From: an uncultured Lutibacter sp.
Lineage (GTDB): Bacteria > Bacteroidota > Bacteroidia > Flavobacteriales > Flavobacteriaceae
DNA: 8,338 nucleotides
Reading direction: 5' to 3'
NCBI GenBank assembly: GCA_913061425.1
Contig: CAJXUO010000043.1
Location: 1-8,338, forward strand
A model generated the notes under the pieces. It worked only from the letters and a program-made list of their open reading frames with translations, made no database searches and was not told the DNA's origin. The position numbers and the translations under genes were made by a program. Below, piece after piece: positions 1 through 6,453 of this stretch; position 1 is the first letter of the stretch; every line of letters begins with the position of its first letter.

Positions 1-126
1 ATGGAATTAACTTACTTAAAAGAGGTAATAAGAGGGCTCTCTTGGAGGCATATATATTGCAAAAGCAGGAACTCCTTTACCTTCTCTTCCTCTGTGAGTT
101 TACTGTATGTAGAGTTTTTGTAGTGC
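1..126. other. Unassigned left edge after the proline dehydrogenase gene
   Basis: No gene can be assigned here. On the plus strand, frame 1 is open from the window edge to a TAG at 121-123 (40 codons), so it could be the end of a plus-strand gene converging on proline dehydrogenase, but the peptide shows no recognisable motif. On the minus strand a short frame offset from the proline dehydrogenase frame runs to a stop at 12-14 and is equally unconvincing. A small inverted repeat (AAGAG-GGCT-CTCTT, 30-43), followed on the minus strand by a T-rich stretch, might be a weak terminator for proline dehydrogenase. The stem is only 5 bp, so this is a guess. Confidence 0.25.
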
Positions 127-1296
127 TTACAGTAATTTTCTACGCTTTCGCTCGGTTTTTAATAAGTTTAACTCCCTACTTGTTTGCCCTGCAACAGAAG
201 TGTTTTCTTCTGCACGCCTTATCAAGTATGGCATCACATCGCGCACTGGTCCGAAAGGTAAGTACTTCGCTACATTATACCCTTCACTTGCTAAATTATA
301 ACTAATATGATCACTCATACCATATAATTGACCAAACCATAATCGCATGTCATTTGGACTTATTTTTTGTTTTTCAGCAAGTTCCATCAATAAATAAGAA
401 CTTTCTTCATTATGAGTACCTGCGAATAAAGCCATCTTTTCATGATTCATTATAAACTTAATAGCGTCATTATAATTATCATCTGTTGCTTGCTTATCTT
501 TACAAATAGGAGATTCGTAGTTGTTTTCTTTAGCTCGTCCACGTTCTTTTTCCATATAGGCTCCACGAACAACTTTCATTCCTATATAATAGTTCTTCTC
601 TTGAGCTTGTTTATACAAGCCTTTTAAGTAGTCCATTCTATCATGACGGTACATTTGTAATGTATTAAAAACGATAGCCTTGTCTTTATTATAGATCTCC
701 ATCAATTCTTCAATCAAATGATCAGCAGCAGATTGCATCCAACTTTCTTCAGCATCAATTAGTAACGGAACATTTTTTTCTACACCCAACTTACAAACTT
801 CATGAAACCTAGCAACTACCCTATTCCATTCTTCTTGTTCTTTACTTGTCAGTTCTTTTCCTTCAGATAATTTTTGATATAAATAAAACCTTCCAAAACC
901 TGTAGGTTTAAAAACAGCGTAAGGAATTGATTGCTTTTTATCAGCAAAATTAATAGTTTTTAGAGTTTTGGATAAAGCATCATCAAAACTTTCTTCTTCC
1001 TCTTTTCCTTCTACAGAATAATCTAAAACACTATGTACTTTTCCTTTTTCATATATTTTCTCTATCACTGGCAAGCAGTCATCTTCTGTGACTCCTCCAC
1101 AAAAATGATCAAAAACGGTAGATCTAATTAATCCTTCAACAGGAAGATGCGTTTTTAGTGCAAAATTGGTTACCGCTGTACCAATCCTAACCATTGGCTG
1201 ATTTTGAATCATTTTAAACAAAAAATAAGCGCGCTCTAATTCAGAATCTGATTTTATAGAAAACGCAACTTCAGTATTATCAAAAAGGTTTTTCAT
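127..1296 (-). CDS. Proline dehydrogenase (monofunctional, FAD-dependent)
   Basis: It oxidises L-proline to 1-pyrroline-5-carboxylate with an FAD cofactor, the first step of proline catabolism to glutamate, passing electrons to the respiratory chain. The 389-residue protein has the PRODH barrel only, without the P5C dehydrogenase domain of bifunctional PutA. Visible family motifs, numbered from the chosen ATG: FKPTG near 129-133 (Lys130), LLIDAEESW 178-186 (Asp181), NTLQMYRHDR 211-220, KVVRGAYMEKER 241-252, AGTHN 292-296, and the substrate-binding YLIRRAEEN near 357-365, whose paired arginines match those that hold the proline carboxylate in PutA. The frame also allows a TTG start at 1317, adding seven residues, but that TTG lies inside a perfect -7 promoter box (1315-1322), so the ATG at 1294-1296 is preferred. 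The basic tail (KTERKRRK) appears to be the natural end. No P5C dehydrogenase gene is in the window. Family assignment is firm. Confidence 0.96.
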   Translation of the reverse strand: MKNLFDNTEVAFSIKSDSELERAYFLFKMIQNQPMVRIGTAVTNFALKTHLPVEGLIRSTVFDHFCGGVTEDDCLPVIEKIYEKGKVHSVLDYSVEGKEEEESFDDALSKTLKTINFADKKQSIPYAVFKPTGFGRFYLYQKLSEGKELTSKEQEEWNRVVARFHEVCKLGVEKNVPLLIDAEESWMQSAADHLIEELMEIYNKDKAIVFNTLQMYRHDRMDYLKGLYKQAQEKNYYIGMKVVRGAYMEKERGRAKENNYESPICKDKQATDDNYNDAIKFIMNHEKMALFAGTHNEESSYLLMELAEKQKISPNDMRLWFGQLYGMSDHISYNLASEGYNVAKYLPFGPVRDVMPYLIRRAEENTSVAGQTSRELNLLKTERKRRKLL

Positions 1297-1314
1297 TTCA
1301 AAAAAAGTTTTAAG

Positions 1315-1322
1315 CAAATATA
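1315..1322 (-). promoter_or_regulatory. Predicted -7 box for the proline dehydrogenase gene
   Basis: The minus strand reads TATATTTG, a perfect match to the Bacteroidota -7 consensus TAnnTTTG. Transcription would begin around 1308, leaving a leader of roughly a dozen bases before the ATG at 1296. I do not find a TTG -33 element at 19-21 bp spacing; the nearest TTG is only 13 bp away. The call therefore rests on the -7 box and its position. Confidence 0.55.
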
Positions 1323-1347
1323 GTTAGTATTTTTTCAATTTTAACAC

Positions 1348-1363
1348 TTACTTTGCAAAGTAA
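1348..1363. promoter_or_regulatory. 16-bp palindrome carrying the predicted aroB -7 box
   Basis: TTACTTTGCAAAGTAA is a perfect 16-bp palindrome. Its left half, TTACTTTG (1348-1355), matches the TAnnTTTG -7 consensus at seven of eight bases and is correctly placed for an aroB start at 1374, with transcription expected near 1360. Because it is palindromic, the same box faces proline dehydrogenase on the other strand (1356-1363). It may be a two-way promoter element, a repressor site over the promoter, or coincidence. No clear -33 TTG is seen on the plus strand. Confidence 0.45.
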
Positions 1364-1373
1364 ATCAACCATA

Positions 1374-2441
1374 ATGCAATCTATAAAATCTTCTAACTAT
1401 TCAGTTCATTTCAATGCAAATGCATACAAGGAATTAAATAGTTACTTATCTAACAATCAACATTCTAAATTATTTATAATAGTAGATGAAAATACATTTA
1501 CCGATTGTTACCCTTTATTTATGGAGCAATTAGAAGTTGAAATTGATACAGAAGTTATAGAAATTGAAGCTGGAGAAATACATAAGAATATTGAAACTTG
1601 CTCAGGACTTTGGAATGCTTTAACAGAACTCGGTGCAGACAGGAAGAGTTTGGTTGTAAATCTTGGAGGCGGTGTTATAACTGATTTAGGAGGGTTTGTT
1701 GCTTCTACATATAAGCGAGGAATTTCATTTATTAATATTCCAACTACATTATTAAGTATGGTTGATGCTTCTGTGGGAGGTAAAACTGGTGTAGATTTAG
1801 GGGTGCTAAAAAATCAAATTGGTTTATTTTCTAATCCTGAAATGGTACTTATTGATACCGCATATTTAAGTACAATTTCTGAACGAGAAATTAAATCAGG
1901 ATTGGCAGAAGTTATCAAATATGGTTTGATAAGAGATAATAAACTATGGGTTCAAATAAAAGATGTTAATAAACTAAATATCAATTTAATAGATTCAATA
2001 GTTTATGAATCAATAAAAATTAAAAATGAGATAGTCTTAGAGGATCCTAAAGAAAGTGGTTTGAGAAAATCTTTAAATTTCGGTCACACGTTAGGACATG
2101 CAATTGAGTCTTATTTTTTAGAATCTGAAGACAAAGAAACACTAACTCATGGTGAAGCAATTGCTGCTGGAATGATTACTGAATCATATATTTCAAATAA
2201 GTTAGTAGGCTTTCCTTTAGATAAACTAGAAGAAGTAAAAAAAACGATCTTAAGTGTTTTTGGGACTATTAACTTAGAAAGTAAAGATTACAAATCAATA
2301 TTATCATTATTAAAGCATGATAAGAAGAACACCAATGGTAACGTGAACTTTGTTTTACTAACAGATTTTGAAAAGTTTAAAATTGATTGTATAGTGCCAG
2401 AAGAACTATTAATAGAGAGTTTAAATTATTACTTGTCTTAA
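1374..2441 (+). CDS. aroB: 3-dehydroquinate synthase
   Basis: This cytoplasmic enzyme converts the seven-carbon sugar phosphate DAHP to 3-dehydroquinate, the second step of the shikimate pathway to aromatic amino acids, using NAD and a divalent metal. The 355-residue length is typical. Numbered from the ATG: the NAD-binding GGGVITDLGG 98-107, TTLLSMVDASVGGKTG 124-139, the GLAEVIKYG segment containing Glu179, NFGHTLGH 235-242, THGE around His259, and KHDKKN 314-319. Glu179, His242 and His259 have the same spacing as the E. coli zinc ligands (Glu184, His247, His264), so the active site looks intact. A TTG at 1353-1355 would add seven residues, but it lies inside the predicted -7 box, so the ATG at 1374 is chosen. 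The gene diverges from proline dehydrogenase. Its TAA overlaps the stop of the convergent propeller gene by 4 bp, and no other shikimate gene is nearby. Confidence 0.97.
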   Translation: MQSIKSSNYSVHFNANAYKELNSYLSNNQHSKLFIIVDENTFTDCYPLFMEQLEVEIDTEVIEIEAGEIHKNIETCSGLWNALTELGADRKSLVVNLGGGVITDLGGFVASTYKRGISFINIPTTLLSMVDASVGGKTGVDLGVLKNQIGLFSNPEMVLIDTAYLSTISEREIKSGLAEVIKYGLIRDNKLWVQIKDVNKLNINLIDSIVYESIKIKNEIVLEDPKESGLRKSLNFGHTLGHAIESYFLESEDKETLTHGEAIAAGMITESYISNKLVGFPLDKLEEVKKTILSVFGTINLESKDYKSILSLLKHDKKNTNGNVNFVLLTDFEKFKIDCIVPEELLIESLNYYLS

Positions 2442-4180
2442 TTCTTAATCAATTTTTTTATCACTGATTTTTTTTCTGAAGAAAGCTGCAAGAAGTAAAT
2501 CCCTGTTTTATAATTAGAAATATCAACTTCTTCCTCAATTGAATTTAGTTTTCTTGAAATTAGTTTTCTGCCTAAGGCATCAAAAAGTGTTAAATCATAG
2601 GCTTCACTCCTATCAAATAAAGAAAGTTTTATTTGATACTTTCCGTTATCACTAGGATTTGGATATATATTAAAAGAAGATTCAGTAAAAGCCTCTACAA
2701 ACAAAGAAGAACCTTCAATTATAGTTAATGATTGATTCACGGAAACATTATATAACATATCTACTGTTCCGCTAAGCCAAGTAACCTTAAGAGAATCCAC
2801 CAAAGTTTCGGCACCTAAACCAAAAAATTCAGAATTAGAATTCTGTGATGTGTAACCCTCGCCTGCTAAAGTATATCTGTTTTGCGGCACACCATTTATA
2901 TAGGCTTGAATCCATGATCCAATGCCATCTTTATTGCTAGTACTCCCTTCTAATTTTACTTTTAAATAATTATTAGAATCACTATTATTACTAAACACAA
3001 AATGATTTCTTGGCGAAAAGTTTGTGACTGCAATATCTGCATATCCATCATTGTCAATATCACCAATAGCGTTAGAAAAACTAATCGCATCATCATCATT
3101 AAATCCTACATTAGATGGAATTGAGTACATTCCTGAACCATTGTTTTCATAAAAAGCAGAAGGTAAAAAAGAAGAAGCATCTGTATATATTCCGCTTACA
3201 TATAAATCAGAGTCCATATCATTATCTGCATCTAAAAATACAGAACCCCAAGCTATGGTTTCCATTAAAGTACCATTTGACGCTGCAATATCGGTAAAAG
3301 TACTATCACCATTATTTTGTAAAAACACATTTCCATCAAAAGTATTTGTGACATAGATGTCTAAATCTCCATCGTTATCATAATCGCAAATGGTTGTAGA
3401 CATGGCATCAATCGCTAAATCCGTTCCAGTTGAAACACTTGTGTCTGTAAAAGTTCCATCACCATTGTTGTGATACATGATGTTTTTATTGTTAGACTTA
3501 TCATTTGCGATATAAATATCTTGCCAACCATCATTATCGTAATCAAAGAAAGAAGAGCAAAAAGATAAATGACCAACTGCATTGTCTAATCCTGCAGCAT
3601 TAGTGACATCAGAAAAAGTTCCATCTCCATTATTTAGAAAAAGTTTATTTGGATTTAATTCAGGTGGATCTCTAAAACATAAGAAAGCGTCTAAATATCC
3701 ATCATTATTATAATCTCCCCAAGAACATCCAATTGTATATTGTGCAGTTGTTGCAAATCCAGCAGCAGCAGTTTCGTCAGTAAATGAAAAACTACCATTA
3801 TTTTTATACAATTTATTTGAGCCTTCAAGGTTAGCAACAAACAAATCTTTATCTCCATCATTATCATAATCAACCCAAATTACTTGTCGAGATTCTTCAG
3901 AATCTAAAGTGACACCTCCTAAAGTAACTTCAGTAAAAGTACCAGCGTTATTCTTAAAAAATTTTACAGATGCTCCAGAAGCCGTTGAAAACGTTAAATC
4001 ATCCCAACCATCATTATCAAAATCACAAAAAGAAATTCCGCCTCCAAAACCTCCTGGAATTGTCCCATAATTACCAGTAACACCAAGAAAAGAAGAGTTT
4101 TCTGAAAATGATATTTGCGCGTTTATAGTAAGTGTAAAAAATGAAAAAAATAAGATTTTGAAAAGCAATTTTTTATCCAT
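2438..4180 (-). CDS. Secreted FG-GAP/VCBS beta-propeller protein with ASPIC/UnbV domain and T9SS sorting signal
   Basis: A predicted cell-surface or secreted protein of 580 residues. Residues 1-21 form a signal peptide with a basic start, a Phe/Leu-rich core and likely cleavage at NA|Q. Seven calcium-binding-type loops (pattern DxDNDGxxD) follow near 53-61, 104-112, 156-164, 213-221, 266-274, 317-325 and 374-382, spaced 51-57 residues apart, fitting one per blade of a seven-bladed integrin-like propeller. Around 416-488 is an ASPIC/UnbV domain (GIGSWIQAYING, FFGLG, VDSLKVTWLSG). Residues 503-580 are a type A T9SS C-terminal domain (NIYPNPSDNGKY, LFDALGRKL, TGIYFLQL, ending KKLIKN), which directs export through the T9SS and often lipopolysaccharide anchoring. 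Loop 6 has Met instead of the usual Gly; loop 3 has Asn for the second Asp. The longest frame begins at a TTG (4192); the ATG at 4180 gives a cleaner signal peptide. The ligand is unknown. Confidence 0.93.
   Translation of the reverse strand: MDKKLLFKILFFSFFTLTINAQISFSENSSFLGVTGNYGTIPGGFGGGISFCDFDNDGWDDLTFSTASGASVKFFKNNAGTFTEVTLGGVTLDSEESRQVIWVDYDNDGDKDLFVANLEGSNKLYKNNGSFSFTDETAAAGFATTAQYTIGCSWGDYNNDGYLDAFLCFRDPPELNPNKLFLNNGDGTFSDVTNAAGLDNAVGHLSFCSSFFDYDNDGWQDIYIANDKSNNKNIMYHNNGDGTFTDTSVSTGTDLAIDAMSTTICDYDNDGDLDIYVTNTFDGNVFLQNNGDSTFTDIAASNGTLMETIAWGSVFLDADNDMDSDLYVSGIYTDASSFLPSAFYENNGSGMYSIPSNVGFNDDDAISFSNAIGDIDNDGYADIAVTNFSPRNHFVFSNNSDSNNYLKVKLEGSTSNKDGIGSWIQAYINGVPQNRYTLAGEGYTSQNSNSEFFGLGAETLVDSLKVTWLSGTVDMLYNVSVNQSLTIIEGSSLFVEAFTESSFNIYPNPSDNGKYQIKLSLFDRSEAYDLTLFDALGRKLISRKLNSIEEEVDISNYKTGIYFLQLSSEKKSVIKKLIKN
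3035..4024 (-). repeat. Seven degenerate repeats encoding FG-GAP/VCBS calcium loops
   Basis: Within the propeller gene, the DxDNDGxxD-coding segment recurs seven times at intervals of about 153-171 bp. On the plus strand it shows as recurring variants of CCATCATTATCATAATC, for example near 3526, 3700 and 3857. The repeats have diverged in sequence while keeping the encoded Asp/Asn/Gly pattern, as expected for old duplicated blades under protein-level selection rather than recent DNA duplication. Confidence 0.8.
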
Positions 4181-4205
4181 ATTCGAAAGCAAAATAGTTA
4201 TGCAT

Positions 4206-4213
4206 CAAATATA
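4206..4213 (-). promoter_or_regulatory. Predicted -7 box for the secreted propeller gene
   Basis: The minus strand reads TATATTTG, a perfect TAnnTTTG match, in the 40-bp gap between the bshA stop (4221) and the propeller ATG (4180). Transcription would start near 4199, giving a leader of about 19 bases. No TTG is seen at -33 spacing; that region lies in the 3' end of bshA. It suggests the propeller gene has its own promoter, though read-through from bshA is not excluded because no terminator is visible between them. Confidence 0.5.
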
Positions 4214-4220
4214 GTAAAAA

Positions 4221-5339
4221 TTAGCAGTTTCGATATACTTTTTCGTATTGTGGAAGAATGGCTTCTAAAGAAAAACTTTTTGCCTGTTCTAAAGCATTTA
4301 ATTTAAACTGATTTAATTTCTCATCATCTTTAAGCAAATTTATAGCGTTTTTTGCCATTTCTTCAACATCACCTAAATCACTTAAATAACCTGTAACTCC
4401 ATTGATGTTAACTTCCGGAAAACCTCCTGTATTTGTAGATATAACAGGTGTTTTTGCTGCCATTGCTTCTAATGCTGCTAAACCAAAACTTTCTGTTTTA
4501 GATGGCAATAAGAAAATATCAGAATAACAAAGAATTTTATTTACTTCATTACTATTTCCCATAAAAATAACTTTATCATAAATCCCAAGTTCTTTTGCTC
4601 GATACTCTACTTTTTCTAGTAAAGGACCTTCACCTACCAATAATAATTTAGATGGAATTTCTTTTTGAATTCTATAAAAAATTTCAATGACATCCATTGG
4701 TCGTTTAACAGGGCGCATATTACTGACGTGAGAAATAATTTTCTCTCCTTTGGCTGCCAATGCTGCTCGATTACATTCAGACTCCTGAATTTCAGGGTAT
4801 TTTTTTGAATCGATAAAATTGTAAATTACATCTATATTCACTTTGACATTAAATAAACGCAACGTATCTTCTTTTAAACTATTAGAAACTGCTGTGACAA
4901 CATCTGAATTATTGATGCTAAATTCTACAGCGGTTTTATATATTGGATGACTTCCAACTAAAGTGATATCAGTACCGTGTAAAGTTGTTACAACTTTTAT
5001 ATCAATTCCTTTTTCTTTTAGCATTTGCTTAGCCATATATGCTGCATATGCATGTGGAATTGCATAATGTACATGCAAAACCTCTAACTTATATTGTGTA
5101 ACCACTTCTACCAATTTGGTAGTTAACGCTAATTCATACGGTTGAAAGTGAAATAATGGATATTCTTCAACAAATACTTCATGGAAATGAATGTTTTTGG
5201 CCAATAAATCTAATCTAACAGGTTGTTTATATGTTATAAAGTGTACTTCATATCCTTTATCTGCAAGTGACATTCCGAGTTCAGTTGCTACAACTCCACT
5301 CCCACCAAATGTTGGGTAACATACAATTCCTATTTTCAT
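4221..5339 (-). CDS. bshA: N-acetyl-alpha-D-glucosaminyl L-malate synthase (bacillithiol biosynthesis)
   Basis: A GT4-family, GT-B fold glycosyltransferase that joins GlcNAc from UDP-GlcNAc to L-malate, the first step in making bacillithiol, the low-molecular-weight thiol of Firmicutes and many Bacteroidota. The 372-residue length is normal. Visible features: N-terminal MKIGIVCYPTFGGSG with the glycine-rich loop at 12-15, a HVHYAIPHA segment near 89-97, HGTD at 121-124, SNMRPVKR at 206-213 in the nucleotide-binding half, the paired-glutamate motif ESFGLAALE (Glu283 and Glu291), and NTGGFPEV at 303-310. This combination, especially the N-terminus and HGTDITLVG, separates BshA from general GT4 mannosyltransferases. 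The ATG at 5337-5339 starts at the expected residue. The bshB deacetylase and bshC ligase genes are not in the window. The gene follows the tkt terminator, so it should have its own promoter, but I could not identify a convincing -7/-33 pair in 5340-5427. Confidence 0.92.
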   Translation of the reverse strand: MKIGIVCYPTFGGSGVVATELGMSLADKGYEVHFITYKQPVRLDLLAKNIHFHEVFVEEYPLFHFQPYELALTTKLVEVVTQYKLEVLHVHYAIPHAYAAYMAKQMLKEKGIDIKVVTTLHGTDITLVGSHPIYKTAVEFSINNSDVVTAVSNSLKEDTLRLFNVKVNIDVIYNFIDSKKYPEIQESECNRAALAAKGEKIISHVSNMRPVKRPMDVIEIFYRIQKEIPSKLLLVGEGPLLEKVEYRAKELGIYDKVIFMGNSNEVNKILCYSDIFLLPSKTESFGLAALEAMAAKTPVISTNTGGFPEVNINGVTGYLSDLGDVEEMAKNAINLLKDDEKLNQFKLNALEQAKSFSLEAILPQYEKVYRNC

Positions 5340-5427
5340 TTACTATTATTTGATTTAAGTTTTAGGCAATCTATTCGTCAGTCGTAAAATTACATTATTA
5401 CTAACTTCATTATCATAAAAAAGTCAT

Positions 5428-5459
5428 AAAAAAAAAGTCCGCCAAAATGACGAACTTTT
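5428..5459 (-). terminator. Intrinsic terminator downstream of tkt
   Basis: Read on the minus strand, an 11-bp stem (AAAAGTTCGTC paired with GGCGGACTTTT, including two G-U pairs) encloses a 5-base ATTTT loop and runs into nine consecutive T residues. It begins 24 bases after the tkt stop. It has the standard Rho-independent shape and should end tkt transcription before bshA. On the plus strand the T-run is much shorter, so it is probably one-directional. Confidence 0.88.
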
Positions 5460-5482
5460 AAATATGCTTTAATAATCAATGA

Positions 5483-6328
5483 TTAATAATCTCCAAGCGT
5501 TACTGGATTTTGTGCTAAAGCACTTTCTAACTGAGCATCACTTGGTGCCTTTCCATGCCAAGCGTGTGTGCCTGCCATAAAATCCACTCCATGTCCCATA
5601 TCAGTATGCAATAGAATACATACAGGTTTCCCTTTTCCAGTTCTAGATTTCGCTTCTTTTAAGCCAGCAATAACACTTTCTATATCGTTTCCTTTTTCAA
5701 CGTCTAACACATCCCAACCAAAAGCCTCAAATTTCGCTTTGATACTTCCCATTGGAAGAACAGTGTCTGTAGAACCATCAATTTGTTGTCCATTTAAATC
5801 TACTGTAGAAATAAGGTTGTCAACTTTTTTTCCTGCTGCATACATCATTGCTTCCCAAACTTGACCTTCTTGTAATTCACCATCACCATGTAAAGAATAT
5901 ACAATTTTAGAATCTCCATTCAGTTTTTTAGTTTGTGCAGCACCAATCGCTACGCTCATTCCTTGACCTAAAGATCCTGAAGCAATACGAATTCCTGGTA
6001 AACCTTCATGAGTTGTTGGATGTCCTTGTAAACGCGAATTTAAATGTCTGAAAGTTGCTAATTCTGAAACAGGGAAAAAGCCACTATGTGCCAAAACACT
6101 ATAGTATACTGGAGAAATATGACCATTTGATAAGAAAAATAAGTCTTCATTTTTTCCATCCATTGAAAAGTCAGTAGAATAATCCATAACTTCTTGGTAT
6201 AATGCTGTAAAAAACTCTGTACAGCCTAATGAACCTCCCGGATGACCAGATTGAACGGCGTGTACCATACGCACGATATCTCTTCTAACTTGTTGTGAAA
6301 AATCTTGTAATTGTTGTGTAGTTGGCAT
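5483..6328 (-). CDS. tkt: Transketolase, N-terminal (thiamine diphosphate-binding) subunit
   Basis: Transketolase moves two-carbon ketol units between sugar phosphates in the non-oxidative pentose phosphate pathway. This 281-residue protein matches only the N-terminal thiamine diphosphate-binding domain, against roughly 650 residues for one-piece enzymes. Motifs: SGHPGGSLG around His29, SNGH with His70, QGHP with His103, GSLGQG 118-123, the cofactor motif GDGELQEG 148-155 leading to DLNGQQIDG with Asn179, and AWHG with His258. These histidines sit at almost the same positions as yeast transketolase His30, His69, His103 and His263. The ATG at 6326-6328 is the natural start, and the frame ends cleanly rather than being broken. 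Separately encoded halves are known in bacteria including Bacteroidota, so the partner carrying the pyrimidine-binding domain and catalytic Glu should exist. It is not adjacent: a terminator and bshA follow, and the TPR gene precedes. Alone it should be inactive. Confidence 0.94.
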   Translation of the reverse strand: MPTTQQLQDFSQQVRRDIVRMVHAVQSGHPGGSLGCTEFFTALYQEVMDYSTDFSMDGKNEDLFFLSNGHISPVYYSVLAHSGFFPVSELATFRHLNSRLQGHPTTHEGLPGIRIASGSLGQGMSVAIGAAQTKKLNGDSKIVYSLHGDGELQEGQVWEAMMYAAGKKVDNLISTVDLNGQQIDGSTDTVLPMGSIKAKFEAFGWDVLDVEKGNDIESVIAGLKEAKSRTGKGKPVCILLHTDMGHGVDFMAGTHAWHGKAPSDAQLESALAQNPVTLGDY

Positions 6329-6353
6329 TGGTTATTTTTGTTTTTAGATGCAT

Positions 6354-6383
6354 CAAAAATAAGCCAATTATTAGGTTTCACAA
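6354..6383 (-). promoter_or_regulatory. Predicted tkt promoter (TTG, 19 bp, TATTTTTG)
   Basis: The minus strand has a perfect -7 box TATTTTTG (6354-6361) and a -33 TTG (6381-6383) separated by exactly 19 bp, matching the Bacteroidota sigma factor consensus TTG-N19-TAnnTTTG. Transcription would begin about 6347, roughly 20 bases before the tkt ATG. It is the only promoter in the window with both elements well placed. Confidence 0.7.
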
Positions 6384-6388
6384 CCTAA
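6371..6388. repeat. Inverted repeat overlapping the tkt -33 element
   Basis: TTAGGTTTCACAACCTAA has perfect 7-bp arms around a 4-base centre. It covers the -33 TTG of the predicted tkt promoter, the expected place for a repressor site. It could also form a small hairpin in the 3' tail of the TPR transcript, about 65-83 bases after that gene's stop, but no T-run follows on either strand, so it is a poor intrinsic terminator. Confidence 0.5.
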
Positions 6389-6453
6389 AATTTAGATACT
6401 TATTCACATGGTTTTAACAATGGATATTTTCAATCTATTTGCAACTTCATTCT

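Noticed and set aside
12..160. Possible frameshifted C-terminal extension of proline dehydrogenase on the minus strand, next to an A-run
   Set aside because: The annotated frame already ends with the basic tail expected for this family, so no extension is needed, and the alternative frame shows no motif.
42..305. Plus-strand frame of 87 codons across the left edge and the 3' end of proline dehydrogenase
   Set aside because: Most of it is antisense to the well-supported proline dehydrogenase coding region, and its peptide shows no family motif.
2446..2478. Weak hairpin with T-rich tail after aroB on the plus strand (AATCA and TGATT arms)
   Set aside because: The stem is only 5 bp, all AT-rich with a 13-base loop, and it lies within the 3' coding end of the convergent gene; not enough to call a terminator.
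3691..3873. Minus-strand frame of 60 codons inside the propeller gene
   Set aside because: It is an out-of-frame shadow of the repeat-coding DNA; its Ile/Met-rich peptide reflects the repeated GAT-AAT-GAT codons.
5340..5427. Candidate bshA promoter boxes such as TAATTTTA
   Set aside because: The best -7 match lacks the final G and has no -33 TTG at the right spacing, so it is not listed as a feature.
5568..5864. Plus-strand frame of 98 codons opposite tkt
   Set aside because: It lies entirely antisense to conserved transketolase motifs and has no sign of being coding.
6328..6453. Possible small RNA or riboswitch in the tkt to TPR gap
   Set aside because: Only the short inverted repeat and promoter boxes are visible; the predicted tkt leader is about 20 bases, too short for a thiamine riboswitch, and no conserved thi-box sequence is seen.
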